Shown here one piece after another: positions 10,009-19,869 of a stretch of DNA of 64,000 nt; within the stretch, counting starts at the first letter, position 1, and the number at the start of each line of letters is the position of its first letter. Source of the stretch: Pelobates cultripes (lineage: Eukaryota > Chordata > Amphibia > Anura > Pelobatidae); contig OW240912.1 in NCBI GenBank assembly GCA_933207985.1, positions 109,235,514 to 109,299,513 of the forward strand, written 5' to 3'. The notes under the pieces were generated by a model. That model saw only the letters and a list, made by a program, of their open reading frames with translations, did no database searches and was not told the DNA's origin. The position numbers and the translations under genes are program-made.

Positions 10009-11150
10009 CCCCTTAAGGACGGAGGCAATTGTACACATTCTGATCAAAACAAATCTAAGTATTTGAGCTATTTGTCTGTTCATCCATAATTTACCACTTT
10101 CATATTAAGTTCACCAACATGCATTTCATTTTGTTTAGGAGAGGATTTCATTTCACATCAAATATTTATATATGACACATAATTTAATATCAATAAAATA
10201 AAAAAAAAAGCGTGAGAAATTAATGGACCACTATAGTACCAGGAAAACAATCTCCTTTCCTGTCACTATATAGTCCTTAGGTCCCCCCAAACCCTCAGAG
10301 TCCCCCTCCTGCTGGGCTAAAGGGGTTAAAACCCCTTCAACCACTTACCTTAATCCAGTGCTGGGCTCCCTCGGCGCTGGTGACCTCTCCTCTCCCTCCG
10401 ATATCAGCTCCCTAGTGTAGCCGAATGCGCTATCGCGGACAGAGCTGCACGCGCATTAAAACCGCTCATAGGAGAGCATTACTCAATGCTTTCCTATGGA
10501 CGTTATGTGTGCTCAATGCGATTTTCACATTGAGCGTTGCGGAAGCGCCCCTAGCGGCTGTCAGGAAGACAGCCACTATAAGCTGGATTTACCCTGCAAT
10601 GTAAACATAGCAGTTTCTCTGAAACTGCTATGTTTGCAGCTGCAGGGTTAAAACCTGGGGGACCTGGCACCCAGACCACTTCATTGAGCTGAAGTGGTCT
10701 GGGTGACTATGGTAGTCTTTTAACTGTGAATGTCTTAATACTGTTAGCTTTAATTACTATAAATTACACATATTTTTGTAAATTTTTTGTAACTAAATGT
10801 TCACTGATTATATCATCATCTTTATTCGTTTTACTGTTTTAAAACACTCATATTTGTGTTTAGCGAAGTCTCTCGAGTACAACAGTACTCCCCATGTACA
10901 AGTTTTAGGGTGTTTTGGAAAGTTACTGGGTCAAATATATGGTTTGCCCATTTCGGATTGCCAGACTGGTTTGCTGGGCTGAGACCGTATTGCAGCCCAG
11001 GAATGAAAATTACATCCATCATGGCATACCATTTGCAAAAGTAGACAACCCAGGGTATTATAAATGGGATATGTCCAGTCTTTATTTGGTAGCCACTTAG
11101 TCACAAACCCTGGCCAAATGTAGCGTTCATATTTTTGTAAAAACAAAAGA
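10009..11150. mobile_element. TTAACCCCTTAAGGAC-type element, hosting a second MITE
   Basis: The left end is TTAACCCCTTAAGGACGGAG. The right half (10860-11130) has GAGTACAACAGTACTCCCC, TGTTTTGGAAAGTTACTGGG and GTATTGCAGCCCAGG, an internal sequence partly repeated at 14700-14830 and related to 24911-25826. Positions 10224-10719 are a later TTAA MITE. The right terminus was not identified. Family membership in piggyBac-like non-autonomous elements is inferred from the TTAA end. Confidence 0.5.
10224..10719. mobile_element. TTAA-flanked MITE (family 'GGACCACT')
   Basis: TTAA at 10220-10223 and 10720-10723. The inside matches the other copies, including AAACATAGCAGTTTCTCTGA near 10600 and the paired TTTCCTATGG motif near 10490. 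Both ends are slightly diverged (TGGACCACTATAG left, CTATGGTAGTC right). Confidence 0.85.
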
Positions 11151-11227
11151 AAAAGTTACCTGCGCTCTCTCCTAAATCCTTATGTATATTTAAACAAATG
11201 GAGGTCATTTAGTTACTCCAATGGCTA

Positions 11228-11388
11228 TTGGAAGGAATGCCCGCCTGCCAACATCAAGGCAGACCCCCCAGGCGGTCTGTCTCATTAGAGATATCTTTTC
11301 CAGAAGCTCAAGGAAGCAAGGTGAAAGGTAAGTGTAGGGCCCGCCTAGGGGGGTCTGCCTTGACGTTGGCAGGTGGGTATTCCTTACT
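11228..11388. repeat. Short foldback repeat
   Basis: The arms GGAATGCCCGCCTGCCAACA (from 11232) and TGTTGGCAGG-like complement ending at about 11384 (GACGTTGGCAGGTGGGTATTCC region) surround a spacer of about 65 bp. No TSD recognised. Confidence 0.65.
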
Positions 11389-11394
11389 AGACAT

Positions 11395-11605
11395 GTGCAA
11401 TTCGTTTCGCGCCAAATATGAATTTGGACGAATTTCAGGCAATTCGGACATTTGGGTACTTCTGAATGTCTGAATTGCCGAAGTGCCGAATTGCAGAAGT
11501 GCCAAATTACCGAGGTCCCAATGTTCCGAAAAAACAGAATTTCCGAAGTGTCGAAGTGCTGAAGTGCCGAAGTGCCGAATCGCCGAAGTTTTGAAGCACA
11601 CTATT
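11395..11605. repeat. Minisatellite of CCGAAGTG/CCGAATTG units
   Basis: About 15 tandem, degenerate units of 8-12 bp built on GAAGTGCCGAA. A single open frame read from it (minus strand) is repeat-derived. Confidence 0.8.
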
Positions 11606-11749
11606 GCCTAAGTACTAATATACTTACCCAGTGTAAGAAGAAGAATGTTACACTGTATACAATTTTAAATAAAAAGTATACAAACATAGCCAGGATTCAG
11701 CTGTAAGCATTTGCAACACTTACAACAATCAAGTAACATACATACATAC

Positions 11750-13459
11750 CCCTGAGCGGTGGGTGGGAGCCCTAAATTCGAATGAGAGGGGAGGACCTAA
11801 TGTTTCCTCCCTGGCCCCCACCCCTGAGCGGTGGGTGGAGGCCCTAAAATACTAATTAGGGGGGGACCTGAGCGGTGGGTGGGGGCCCTAAAATATTAAT
11901 TGGGGGGGACCTAATGTCCTTCCCCCTGGCCCCCACCCCTGAGCAGTGGGTGGGGTCCCTAAATTAGAATGAGGGGGAGGACCTAATGTCTCCTCCCAGG
12001 CCCCCACCCCTGAGCGGTGGGTGGGGGCCCTAAAATACTAATTAGGGGGGGAACCTAATGTCCTCTCCCCTGGCCCCCACCCCTGAGCAGTGGGTGGGGG
12101 CCCTAAAATACTAACGTTCTCTCCCCTGGCCCCCACCCCTGAGCGGTGGGTGTGGGCCCTAAAATATTAATTAGGGAGGGACCTAATGTCCTCCCCCCTG
12201 GTCCCCACCCCTAAACGGTGGGTGGGGGCCCTAAAAAAATAAATAACCCCCCTCCCCCAGGTGAGTAGGGGTCCCCAAACCCCTAGTCACCCCCCCGCCC
12301 CCCAAAATGTAACCCCTACCTATCCCATGGGGACCATTTAACTAAGTACCTGAAAAAAAAAACTTACCATCGGATGTTTTCTTTCTTCTAAAATCTTCTT
12401 TTTTTCCACCCACCAATAGAGTGTTAAGAGTCAAATTGCACAGCGTGGTAAAATTCCAAAGAACTTTCCCATGCTGTGTAAAATGACACAGAGCACTCTG
12501 ATTGGTGGATTTCAAACCAACCAAATCAGAGTGCTGTGACAGGTAAATGTAGAGACTTACCTGTCAGTCTCTTCATTTACCTGTCAGAGCACTCTGATTG
12601 GATGGCTTAAACCGACCAATCAGAGTGCTCTGAGCCTTATTGTAGGGCGGGGCAAGGCTTTATAAGCCTTCCCCCGCCCTGCAGAGCTCAGTCTGCGTGG
12701 AACCCTCGCCGGGTGAAGATGGATTATTTTTTGGCGGCGCTCATTTTTTTTTTTTATGTGCGTCGGTTATTATGGCTTTTTATTTGGCCTTTTTTGGGGC
12801 TGAAAAAAGATTTTAGAAGAAAGAAAACATCAAATGGTAAGTTTTATTTTTTTTTCAGGTACTTAGTTAAATGGTCCCCCATCATTATTTTTAGGGTGAG
12901 GGGGGTAGGTAGGGGTTAATTTATGGGGGGAGGGCGGTGACTAGGGGTTTGGGGACTCCTGGTCATCCGGGGGAGGGGGGGCTATTTTTTTTATTTAGGG
13001 CCCCCACCCACCGCTCAGGGGTGGGGGCCGGGGGGAGGGCCTTAGGTCCCCCCCTCTAATTAGTATTTAGGGCCCCCACCCACCGCTCAGGGGTGTGGGC
13101 CAGATGGCAGGACATTAGTATTTTAGGGCCCCCACCCACTGCTCAGGGGTGGGTGCCAGGGGGGAGGACATTAGGTCCTCCCCCTCATTCTAATTTAGGG
13201 CCCCACCCACTGCTCAGGGGTGAGGGCCAGGGGGAGGACATTAGGTTCCCCCCAAATTAGTTTTTAGGGCCTCCACCCACCGCTCAGGGGTGGGGGCAAG
13301 GAAGGAGGACATTAGGTCCCCCCCATTCTAATTTCCCCCTACTGTTCCGCCACTCCATGGATTGCCTTGAAGAGCTGTACAATAGGTCCCCCCCCCATTA
13401 TGTTACTTTAGAGCCCCCACACGCCGCTCAGGAGTGGGGGCCGGAGGGAGGACAATAGG
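11750..13459. repeat. Large foldback: two inverted minisatellite arrays around a hairpin core
   Basis: The left array (about 11750-12260) has seven or so units of roughly 70 bp containing CCCCTGAGCGGTGGGTGGG...CCCTAAA. The right array (about 12995-13459) carries the same unit in reverse orientation, CCCACCCACCGCTCAGGGG. Inner arms also pair: CTTACCATCGGATGTTTTC at 12363 against GAAAACATCAAATGGTAAG at 12824. The centre holds two smaller hairpins with CAGAGCACTCTGATTGG (12487 and 12590). A diverged copy lies at 26380-27000. No gene or terminal duplication recognised. Confidence 0.8.
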
Positions 13460-13597
13460 TTCGGGACGCACTCATTCAAGATTGGTGCAGCGACGGAGGC
13501 TGCACGCCTGGGTCTGGGGGATGAGCAGATTAAACGGATAGGGAGGTGGGAATCTATTCGGTTCCGCTCATATCTGAGGCCAGATTTATTGGTTTAA
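13460..13597 (+). pseudogene. Tyrosine recombinase C-terminus (Ngaro/DIRS type)
   Basis: An open stretch of 45 codons ending in TAA at 13595-13597, beginning FGTHSFKIGAATEAARLGLG and ending GRWESIRFRSYLRP. This is the C-terminal box of YR-retrotransposon recombinases: the family pattern is THSFRIGAATxAA...IxxIGRWxSxxFxxYIRP, in which His, Arg, Trp and the nucleophilic Tyr are catalytic. The Arg of HSFR is Lys here; His, Trp and Tyr (SYLRP) are kept. The 5' side is cut exactly where the inverted minisatellite array begins, so the rest of the gene is gone. The SGNH-like gene follows after only a few bases. Confidence 0.85.
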
Positions 13598-13601
13598 CGG
13601 G

Positions 13602-14189
13602 GTGCAGGAAGGTGAATGGTTGAGATGGTTTGCTGTTTCTATGTTTTGGTTTCTTCTAGGTTGGACAGCCTGGCTGGTGGGACACTCATACGTCTATTGG
13701 GCGCAGAGGAGGGCCGCAGTTCGGAGACAAGGAGACGGTGTCATTGGTTTGGCTAGGCTTTCGTGGTTATACCTGGCAGAGCATTGTGGGTGTGATGTTT
13801 CGGAAGATAGTTCAGGGGGCCACCCCTGATGTGTTGTTGATTCATGGTGGAGGGAATGATTTAGGTCTAGTTACCCAGAGAGAGTTAGTTCGGTGGATGA
13901 AGAGGGATGTGGATCGGCTGCGGGGGCTGGTCCCTGGCGTGGTGATGGTGTGGTCGGAGATGGTGCCCCAGTTTACACGGCCGCAGTAGCCCGATGTAGG
14001 GGAAAGGTGAACAAAGCTATGTCGGTCTACATTCGTAGATTGGGTGGCGTGGCAGTGCGCCACAGGGAACTGGAGGGCATGCTCCCCGGATACTTTAGGA
14101 GATATGGAGTGCACCTGTCAGATGTGGGGTGCGATTTCCTGAACCTTGGGTGCTGTTTTCCTGTGGTGGGGGGCACCCATGAGCTTTAG
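13602..14189 (+). pseudogene. SGNH/GDSL-hydrolase-like ORF of a YR retrotransposon, frameshifted
   Basis: Three consecutive frames join into one SGNH-like domain. Frame one (to about 13740) has TAWLVGHSYVYWAQRRA, with GHS at the block I nucleophile position. Frame two (13738-13989) has GFRGYTWQSIVGV and VLLIHGGGNDLGL (block III, GxND). Frame three (to 14189) has KVNKAMSVYIRRLGGVAVRH and YGVHLSDVG, with the block V histidine; the usual Asp three residues before it is lost (DGVHL became YGVHL). TTTCTTCTAG just before GTTGGACAG at about 13660 looks like a splice acceptor, so the true first exon may lie upstream. I recall SGNH ORFs downstream of the recombinase in Ngaro-like elements. Two frameshifts make this copy non-functional. 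Confidence 0.75.
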
Positions 14190-14526
14190 GAGTCAAGTCA
14201 TGTGCTGTGGCGGGGAAGGGCTAGGGTAAATGGGAAGTAGGTGGAGTATGAAGTGGTCATGGCAAGGTTTAGGCTGGATGAGGATGGAATGGTTCAATTG
14301 GTTGGTAGGTTCGAGCTCATCGGTGGCTCCGAACCTGATGGTGTAGGGGTGTCTCGGTACACCCTTACAAGTTAAGCAATTGGTTATGGGGGCTCTTTGG
14401 TAGGCCGGGTTATGGGGCCTCTTTGGTAGGCTGTGTGTTATGTTACATGTTATTTATATTGTTATTTATTGTTTATTGATATGGGGTCATTGCCAGGGGT
14501 ATTTATGTATGGAGGGGACTGTATTA

Positions 14527-14571
<45 letters not shown>

Positions 14572-14640
14572 GTGGCAATGACCCCAATGTGTTAATTTAT
14601 GTTTTAATTAAATAAAGCTGTGGACTACATATTTCCAACA
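14190..14640 (+). other. 3' untranslated tail of the Ngaro-like element with (ATT)n
   Basis: It holds a short direct repeat (GGTTATGGGG-C-CTCTTTGGTAGG at 14383 and 14409), an (ATT)n run at 14530-14571, and the perfect polyadenylation signal AATAAA at about 14611. The position after the SGNH frame suggests the element's 3' end, but a terminal repeat was not identified. Confidence 0.5.
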
Positions 14641-15295
14641 GAGAGATGGTGTATGTGTCTTATTAAAGGTCTATGTGGGGTTATAGCACATGCCGAATAA
14701 CGACTGTGCATATGTCATGATGTTTTGGAAAGTTACAGGGGCAAATATAGGACTTGCAAATTAAATTCTCATAACAAGCATTTGCTTAACAATATCTGGC
14801 CATATGGTGGAACTGAAACCCCATATTTGTTTACTCAGACAGGTGATTTTAAGTAGCCTTGTAAAATGTAAAAAAAAAAAACACACACACACTTTTTGAG
14901 TGTGTGCTTAATCTGTATTTTGTATATATTTTCATCTCTACGGCAGCACCACTTCCCAGAAGTGCATGTTCTGAGTGTAGCCCCAATTTACTCTTTTTAA
15001 TTTGTAACAACCTTGAAAAAGATTTATAGAGACCAGACTGCACATAAAACCTTGTATAGCTCAATACACGTTGCAGCTTTGTGATGTGCACTGTAGCTGT
15101 CAAGTTATAAAAGACACACTTTATTTCCATAGTTATTGATTCTATTGTGACATATTAATGTTTTACATTGACACTGGTAATAGCTGATATTTAGATAAGT
15201 ATATTAATTGGGCAGAAAGTTTCCATGAAGTCAGTGTCGTACACACAATCCATGGGCCCCATTGCAAAACTGATCCGTGCTCCCCCCACCCCACT
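14641..15295. other. Spacer with fragments of a TTAA-type element
   Basis: 14700-14830 shares ATGTTTTGGAAAGTTACAGG with the element at 10009-11150. Nothing else is recognised except a short A/CA run at 14870-14892. Confidence 0.45.
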
Positions 15296-15296
15296 G

Positions 15297-15575
15297 ACAA
15301 ACATACACACACATACATACATAGAGACACAGACACACACACACATACATACAGACAGGCACACATATATACATACACACAGACAAACACACACACAAAT
15401 ACATAAAGACAGACACAGACACAAACACAGACAGACACACACATACAGACACATACATGCAGACACACACACACACACACACACACATACAAAGACACAT
15501 ACATACAAACAGACAGGCACACATACACATAGTCAGACACACACATACAGACAGACACACATACACATACACACA
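15297..15575. repeat. CA-rich array (ACACACATACAGACAG units)
   Basis: Degenerate array of CACA, CATA and CAGA units. The long frames on both strands here (Cys/Val-rich or His/Thr-rich) are artefacts of the array. Confidence 0.95.
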
Positions 15576-15779
15576 GTGTGTGATATACGGGAGCCTGTTG
15601 TTGGTTTTTGCAAGAAAACACTCCAGGTTGTTTTCTGCAAGGCCTCCTGAGTACACTCATGTCCCCATGCATAGGTTGAACTTGATCATAAAAATTGTCT
15701 GGTGCAGTAAAAGTAAAAAAAAAAAAAAAACAGGAACAGTAGACGTAACCAAAAAAAAACAAAACTGAACCGCAAAAGT

Positions 15780-16830
15780 AAAAAAAAAAATTCAAAGTAG
15801 ATCAGTGTGGGATATTGCTTAAAGCAGTCCCCAATGCAGAGTCCAGGCTGCCCAAGGCAATCAGGACAGTAAAAGATGGTATCCTTTCTCTGCCCCCTCT
15901 TAAAAAACAGACTCTGCATCTTTTGCATTTTTGAGGATTCTGCTTTGCTGCAGTTGGGGGGATTTTAAAAATAAAGTGGGTAGCCTCAACTCTGATCTCT
16001 TTCATCACCTCCCGGGGAGCAGGTGCATCATGGTACAAAATCCCCGAAATGATCTGGAGCTGAAACTGTAAAAAAAGTAAGTTTCGTTCAGGGTTTGCGT
16101 TGTGGGTTGCAAGCTGCATTAATCAAATTGCAACCTTTTTGTACCAGTCCCTTATCTTCCATATAATTAGGTAGGGCGGCAGCAACTGATCTCCCAGATC
16201 AGCCCCATCCATATGCCGGTTACAGGCATTGATGCACACTGGCTTCCTTGTGCTCTCAGCTCTGCCATTCACAGTCCCCTCAGTGTGGATGGTGGTAAGA
16301 AGGTACACGTCCTTCTTGTCTCTGTACTTAACTGCCAACAGCTCCTCTTGGCGCAGAGCTGAGGTCTCCCCCCTTCGTAGCCGGGTGCATGCAAGTTGTC
16401 TGGGGAAACCTGCTTGGTTTTGATTGTACCGCAAGCTACTGTATCAAAACAATACAGTAGATTGAACAAAGGGACACTTGTATAAAAAATGTCTATATAC
16501 AAGTGGTCCCCTTTGTTTATCAGGTGGAATATCATGCCCAGACAATCATGCCACTGGTTCCCATATGTTCTGGGCAACCTGGAGGGTCAAGGTGGCTATC
16601 CTTTTCCTCGTACACCCGGAAGGCCTGAGTATACCCAGTCTCACTATTACAGAGCTTATACACCTTTACACTATACCTGGAGCACTTGAAAGGAATATAC
16701 TGCTTGAATCCCAGCCCCCCCTTATACTTCATCAGGAATTCATGCACGCATATATTCCTTCCAGGTGTATAAGCCTCTGCAAACCTGGCTGCGAAGTGGC
16801 TACTTAGGGGGCAGATTTTATACATTTAAG
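15780..16830 (-). pseudogene. piggyBac-like (PGBD) transposase, C-terminal two thirds, broken
   Basis: Read on the minus strand through at least three frames. It runs from AEAYTPGRNICVHEFLMKYK, RYSVKVYKLCNSETGYTQAF and FRVYEEKDSHLDPPGCPE (16825-16532) to a segment with HLYIDIFYTSVPLFNLL (about 16490) and LLAVKYRDKKDVYLLTTIH with MDGADLGDQLLPPYL (to about 16140). The end is the Cys-rich tail KCKRCRVC...YCPDCLGQPGLCIGDCF (to about 15790). These are the ordered landmarks of piggyBac transposases, which cut and paste DNA at TTAA. Of the DDD triad, the Asp before FYTS and the Asp of ADLGDQL are kept, while the first (family V/IDE) is VHE, an Asp-to-His change. N-terminus and element ends not seen. 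Confidence 0.85.
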
Positions 16831-17580
16831 TGCGGTGTAAGTAACAGAGACCTACACCTATAAGTGGAGCGCTCAAACACATATATCGCTTACCAAACGT
16901 TGTTTCGTATCATGGTACATGTAAAAGAATACAAAAGAATACAATATAGTGCAGATGGTATATAAAGTGACAATGCTATAATAATGATGGAATCTTAATG
17001 GCTGGTGCACTCACATTCCTAGGAGCCTGTATATGGAAACACTGGCTCTGCATCAAAGCTTGTGTGCTTATAATGGTAGCACCACCCTTCTTCTTCGGTA
17101 TGGAGTGATTCTCAAAGACAAAAGACATAGGGAGAGCGAACCAATGTGTAGATTTTGGTCATAAAAGCACACATATATATAAATAAATGTGGTGCTCACC
17201 TGGTCCTGAGCCTATGGGTCCTGGCTCTAGGTGTATAAACTCTGTGCCAATTTGAATGGGGATGGCACTACCCCTATGAAGATTCTCTTGGAGGCTCCAA
17301 AAAAGGACTTAAATAAGATATAAAAGTAAAGTAACAAATTTATTATATCATATGTTTAAAAAAAAAAAAAGCATAAAAACAATTAGTATAAAAAAGTCCT
17401 CAATAAAAGTCCTTTTAAAAATGGCCAAATGCGTTAAACTCTCATATAGAGCTTCTTCAGTCAACTGTAGTATAGGTCCTCCAAATCTTCTTTTTAAATG
17501 TCTCCTGGGTCTTCCCCTTTAATGGGCTGGATGCATTTAGTCCAATCACAATATAGTTAACATATATCAAGTATAGAGAA
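16831..17580. repeat. Unclassified dispersed repeat, possibly Penelope-related
   Basis: Contains CTCACCTGGTCCTGAGCC, an A-run at 17360 and, near 17430-17470, AAATGCGTTAAACTC...GAGCTTCTTCAGTC. The reverse of the last resembles the CTGAWGA...AACGC repeat found around Penelope-like elements. No gene. Classification is a guess from context (Penelope-like ORF at 18910-19818, same strand). Confidence 0.35.
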
Positions 17581-17584
17581 ATTT

Positions 17585-18000
17585 GTGTGTGTTTCTTTAA
17601 TTGGTGGGGGTTGTGGGCGCCTTTATTTTGCTACTATTTCCATTGGTGGCCTGTGGGCGCCTTTATTTGCTACTATTTCCATTGGTGGACAGTGGTGGTT
17701 GGCAGAAGTATTCCGTGGGTTTCCCGCGGTTGGCGGAAGTGACGTCCGGGCGGTTGGCGGAAGTGACGTCACGAACCCACATGATCGTCACTCAGCCGCC
17801 GCCCGGGATACCCCTAGTTCCCTGGCCATGACGCACCTCTCTCATGCGTGCAGGTCGGGGGGCGGGGATTGTAGTATGGGAGGGGGTAGTCCATGGCCAT
17901 GCTGATGTGTGCCGCCCATAGGGCGGGTCAGCATGGGCATTAGCTCCTCCCCCTCCAAATAAGTAAACATAATAGTGGCATGGAATGCTAGTAAGAATTA
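17585..18000. other. GC-rich segment with short tandem repeats
   Basis: Has a roughly 48-bp unit present twice (TGTGGGCGCCTTTATTT...CTATTTCCATTGGTGG) and GTTGGCGGAAGTGACGTC twice. CpG-dense to about 17880. Not recognised as a promoter; likely the 5' or 3' part of a repeat. Confidence 0.45.
17640..17771. repeat. 132-bp segment duplicated at 18380-18511 (putative donor)
   Basis: From CCATTGGTGGCCTGTGGGCG to GGCGGAAGTGACGTCA. Compared by eye with 18380-18511, only one base differs (T versus C after ATTCCG). Confidence 0.9.
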
Positions 18001-18085
18001 ATAAAGATTAATAAACAGATTGGTTATCATATTTAAGTGCCAGTGAGCTTATATATTTATGAGTATAAATTATAAGTGTGCTTAA

Positions 18086-18658
18086 AGGACCACTATAGTG
18101 CCAGGAAAACATACTCGTTTTCCTGGCACTTTAGTGCCCTGAGGGTGCCCCCACCCTCAGGGACCCCCTCCCGCCCGGCTCTGGAAGGGGGAAAGGGGTT
18201 TAAACTTACCTTTTTCCAGCGCTGGGCAGGGAGCTCTCCTCCTTCTCTCCTCCTCCGTTCCTCCTCCTGGGCTGAATGCGCACGCGCAGCAAGAGCTGCA
18301 CGCGCATTCAGCCCGTCGCATAGGAAAGCATTTACAATGCTTTCCTATGGACGCTGGTGTGCTCTCACTGTGAAAACCTCCATTGGTGGCCTGTGGGCGC
18401 CTTTATTTGCTACTATTTCCATTGGTGGACAGTGGTGGTTGGCAGAAGTATTCCGCGGGTTTCCCGCGGTTGGCGGAAGTGACGTCCGGGCGGTTGGCGG
18501 AAGTGACGTCAGGATTAGGGGGAAGGCTTAACCCATTCATAAACATAGCAGTTTCTCTGAAACTGCTATGTTTATAAAAAAATGGGTTAACCCTAGAAGG
18601 ACATGGCACCCAGACCACTTCATTAAGCTGAAGTGGTCTGGGTGCCTAGAGTGGTCCT
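18086..18658. mobile_element. TTAA-flanked MITE carrying a foreign 132-bp patch
   Basis: TTAA at 18082-18085 and 18659-18662, with both outer arms matching the family. In sister copies the centre continues from CTCACTGTGAAAA into CACGCAAGCGCCTCTAGTGG and the paired GCCACTAGAGG. Here that part is replaced by 18380-18511, the near-identical copy of 17640-17771, before the family sequence resumes at GGATTAGGGGGAAGG. Confidence 0.85.
18380..18511. repeat. 132-bp patch inside MITE (copy of 17640-17771)
   Basis: Same orientation as the putative donor, one mismatch. Junctions are GAAAA|CCTCCATTGG on the left (first matching base about 18380) and GACGTCA|GGATTAGG on the right. Confidence 0.9.
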
Positions 18659-18835
18659 TTAAGTGCCTATGCAGTGATGTGAGTTTTTAAAGAGATAGTA
18701 TTAAATAATATAAATATGTATACTTTAAGTGGTATTCACAGTAGGATGGAATTAAACCAAAATCAGTGTGCTCGTAGATGGAGGTAGTCTATATATACAT
18801 TAATATTTCATCTACATACACCATAATTGTGATAA

Positions 18836-18837
18836 TA

Positions 18838-18881
<44 letters not shown>
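18836..18881. repeat. (TA)n microsatellite
   Basis: Alternating TA with a GTATA interruption at the left end. Confidence 0.95.
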
Positions 18882-18884
<3 letters not shown>

Positions 18885-18909
18885 ATAGGGCATGGCTAAG
18901 TATATACAT

Positions 18910-19818
18910 TTAAATAAAATGACAGAGTTTAAAATCCACATTCAAACCCTGCAGTTTTAGAGTCCCGAGGTTGAATATCCATCTCATTTCACTCTGTCCT
19001 AGTAGCTTGGCGAAATCCCCTCCTCGCCAATTGCCCTTAACCTTTTGTATACCCATGAACCTGAGTTGTGTGGGGTCGCTATCATGTGTTAAAGCAAAGT
19101 GGTATGATACACTGTGGCCCTCAATTGTTTTCTTTATGTTTCTAATGTGTTCTTCAATCCTGGTGTGTAGATTTCGTTTAGTGCGGCCTACATATTTTAA
19201 ACCACATGGGCACTCCAATAGATATACTACATTATTTGAATGGCAAGTTATGAGGTCTTTGATAAGGAATTCTTGGTTATTATTGAAATTCTTAAATTTT
19301 TTAAGATGTCTTTTTTTGTTGTTTGAGTTCCTGCACGCTAAGCATGTGCCGCATCCATAGAAGCCCTTCCCTTTATCCAGAAATGTGGTAGTTTTTGTTT
19401 TTTTAATGTGATTCTTTACCAGTCTATTCAAATTGGCTGCACCCCTAAATAATATTTTAGGTTTTGCTGGTAAAATTTGAGCTAGGGTATCATCCTGTAA
19501 TAAAATGGGCCAATGTTTATTTAAAATTTTCTTTAGTGCTTTATTGTTATGGCTGTAATTGCATACAATGGGTAAATTGACCTCACCTTCATTTTGTGTT
19601 TTATTTTTCTCTTGTAAAAAAGTGCTTTGAGGGATGTTTAAAATTTGTGTATAGGTGTCTTGTAATTTTTCTTTTTTGTAGCCCTTGTCTAGCAGCTCGA
19701 GCTGTAATAAAAATGCAAAGACAGAAAAAAAGTGCTGCTGTGCAAGAGCCAGTGATTTATAGTGACCACTGGCAAGATAGGGGTTAATGGCTCTGAAAAG
19801 AGCCTTTGGGTCTCCCAA
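18910..19818 (-). CDS. Penelope-like element ORF, GIY-YIG endonuclease C-terminal part
   Basis: An uninterrupted frame of 302 codons. Residues about 80-140 have the linker seen in Penelope-like elements (KHWPILLQDDTLAQILPAKP). Residues 154-163 are a small Cys cluster (GCGTCLAC), typical just before the nuclease in the Neptune/Penelope group. Residues 197-223 are the GIY-YIG core: VVYLLECPCGLKYVGRTKRN with the catalytic Arg 220 and Glu 223 nearby (RIEEH). The enzyme nicks target DNA for retrotransposition. The reverse transcriptase normally N-terminal to this is absent, so the copy is 5'-truncated near 19830-19870 and the Met start is not a true start. It is open throughout, suggesting a fairly recent insertion. 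Confidence 0.85.
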   Translation of the reverse strand: MGDPKALFRAINPYLASGHYKSLALAQQHFFSVFAFLLQLELLDKGYKKEKLQDTYTQILNIPQSTFLQEKNKTQNEGEVNLPIVCNYSHNNKALKKILNKHWPILLQDDTLAQILPAKPKILFRGAANLNRLVKNHIKKTKTTTFLDKGKGFYGCGTCLACRNSNNKKRHLKKFKNFNNNQEFLIKDLITCHSNNVVYLLECPCGLKYVGRTKRNLHTRIEEHIRNIKKTIEGHSVSYHFALTHDSDPTQLRFMGIQKVKGNWRGGDFAKLLGQSEMRWIFNLGTLKLQGLNVDFKLCHFI

Positions 19819-19869
19819 TTTTACAAATCTCTACCTAAAACTACATGAATCTCTCTACCTAAACACAGA

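Noticed and set aside
11750..12260. Regularly spaced repeats resembling a CRISPR array
   Set aside because: Vertebrate context, the 'spacers' are also repeated, and the array is mirrored at 12995-13459; it is a minisatellite.
13602..14189. SGNH hydrolase as a host esterase gene
   Set aside because: It follows a YR recombinase C-terminus within a few bases, is frameshifted and sits in repeats.
18910..19818. GIY-YIG frame as a bacterial-type or host nuclease (for example SLX1)
   Set aside because: The Cys cluster and the KHWPIL...ILPAKP linker are Penelope-like features, and no SLX1 RING-type domain follows.
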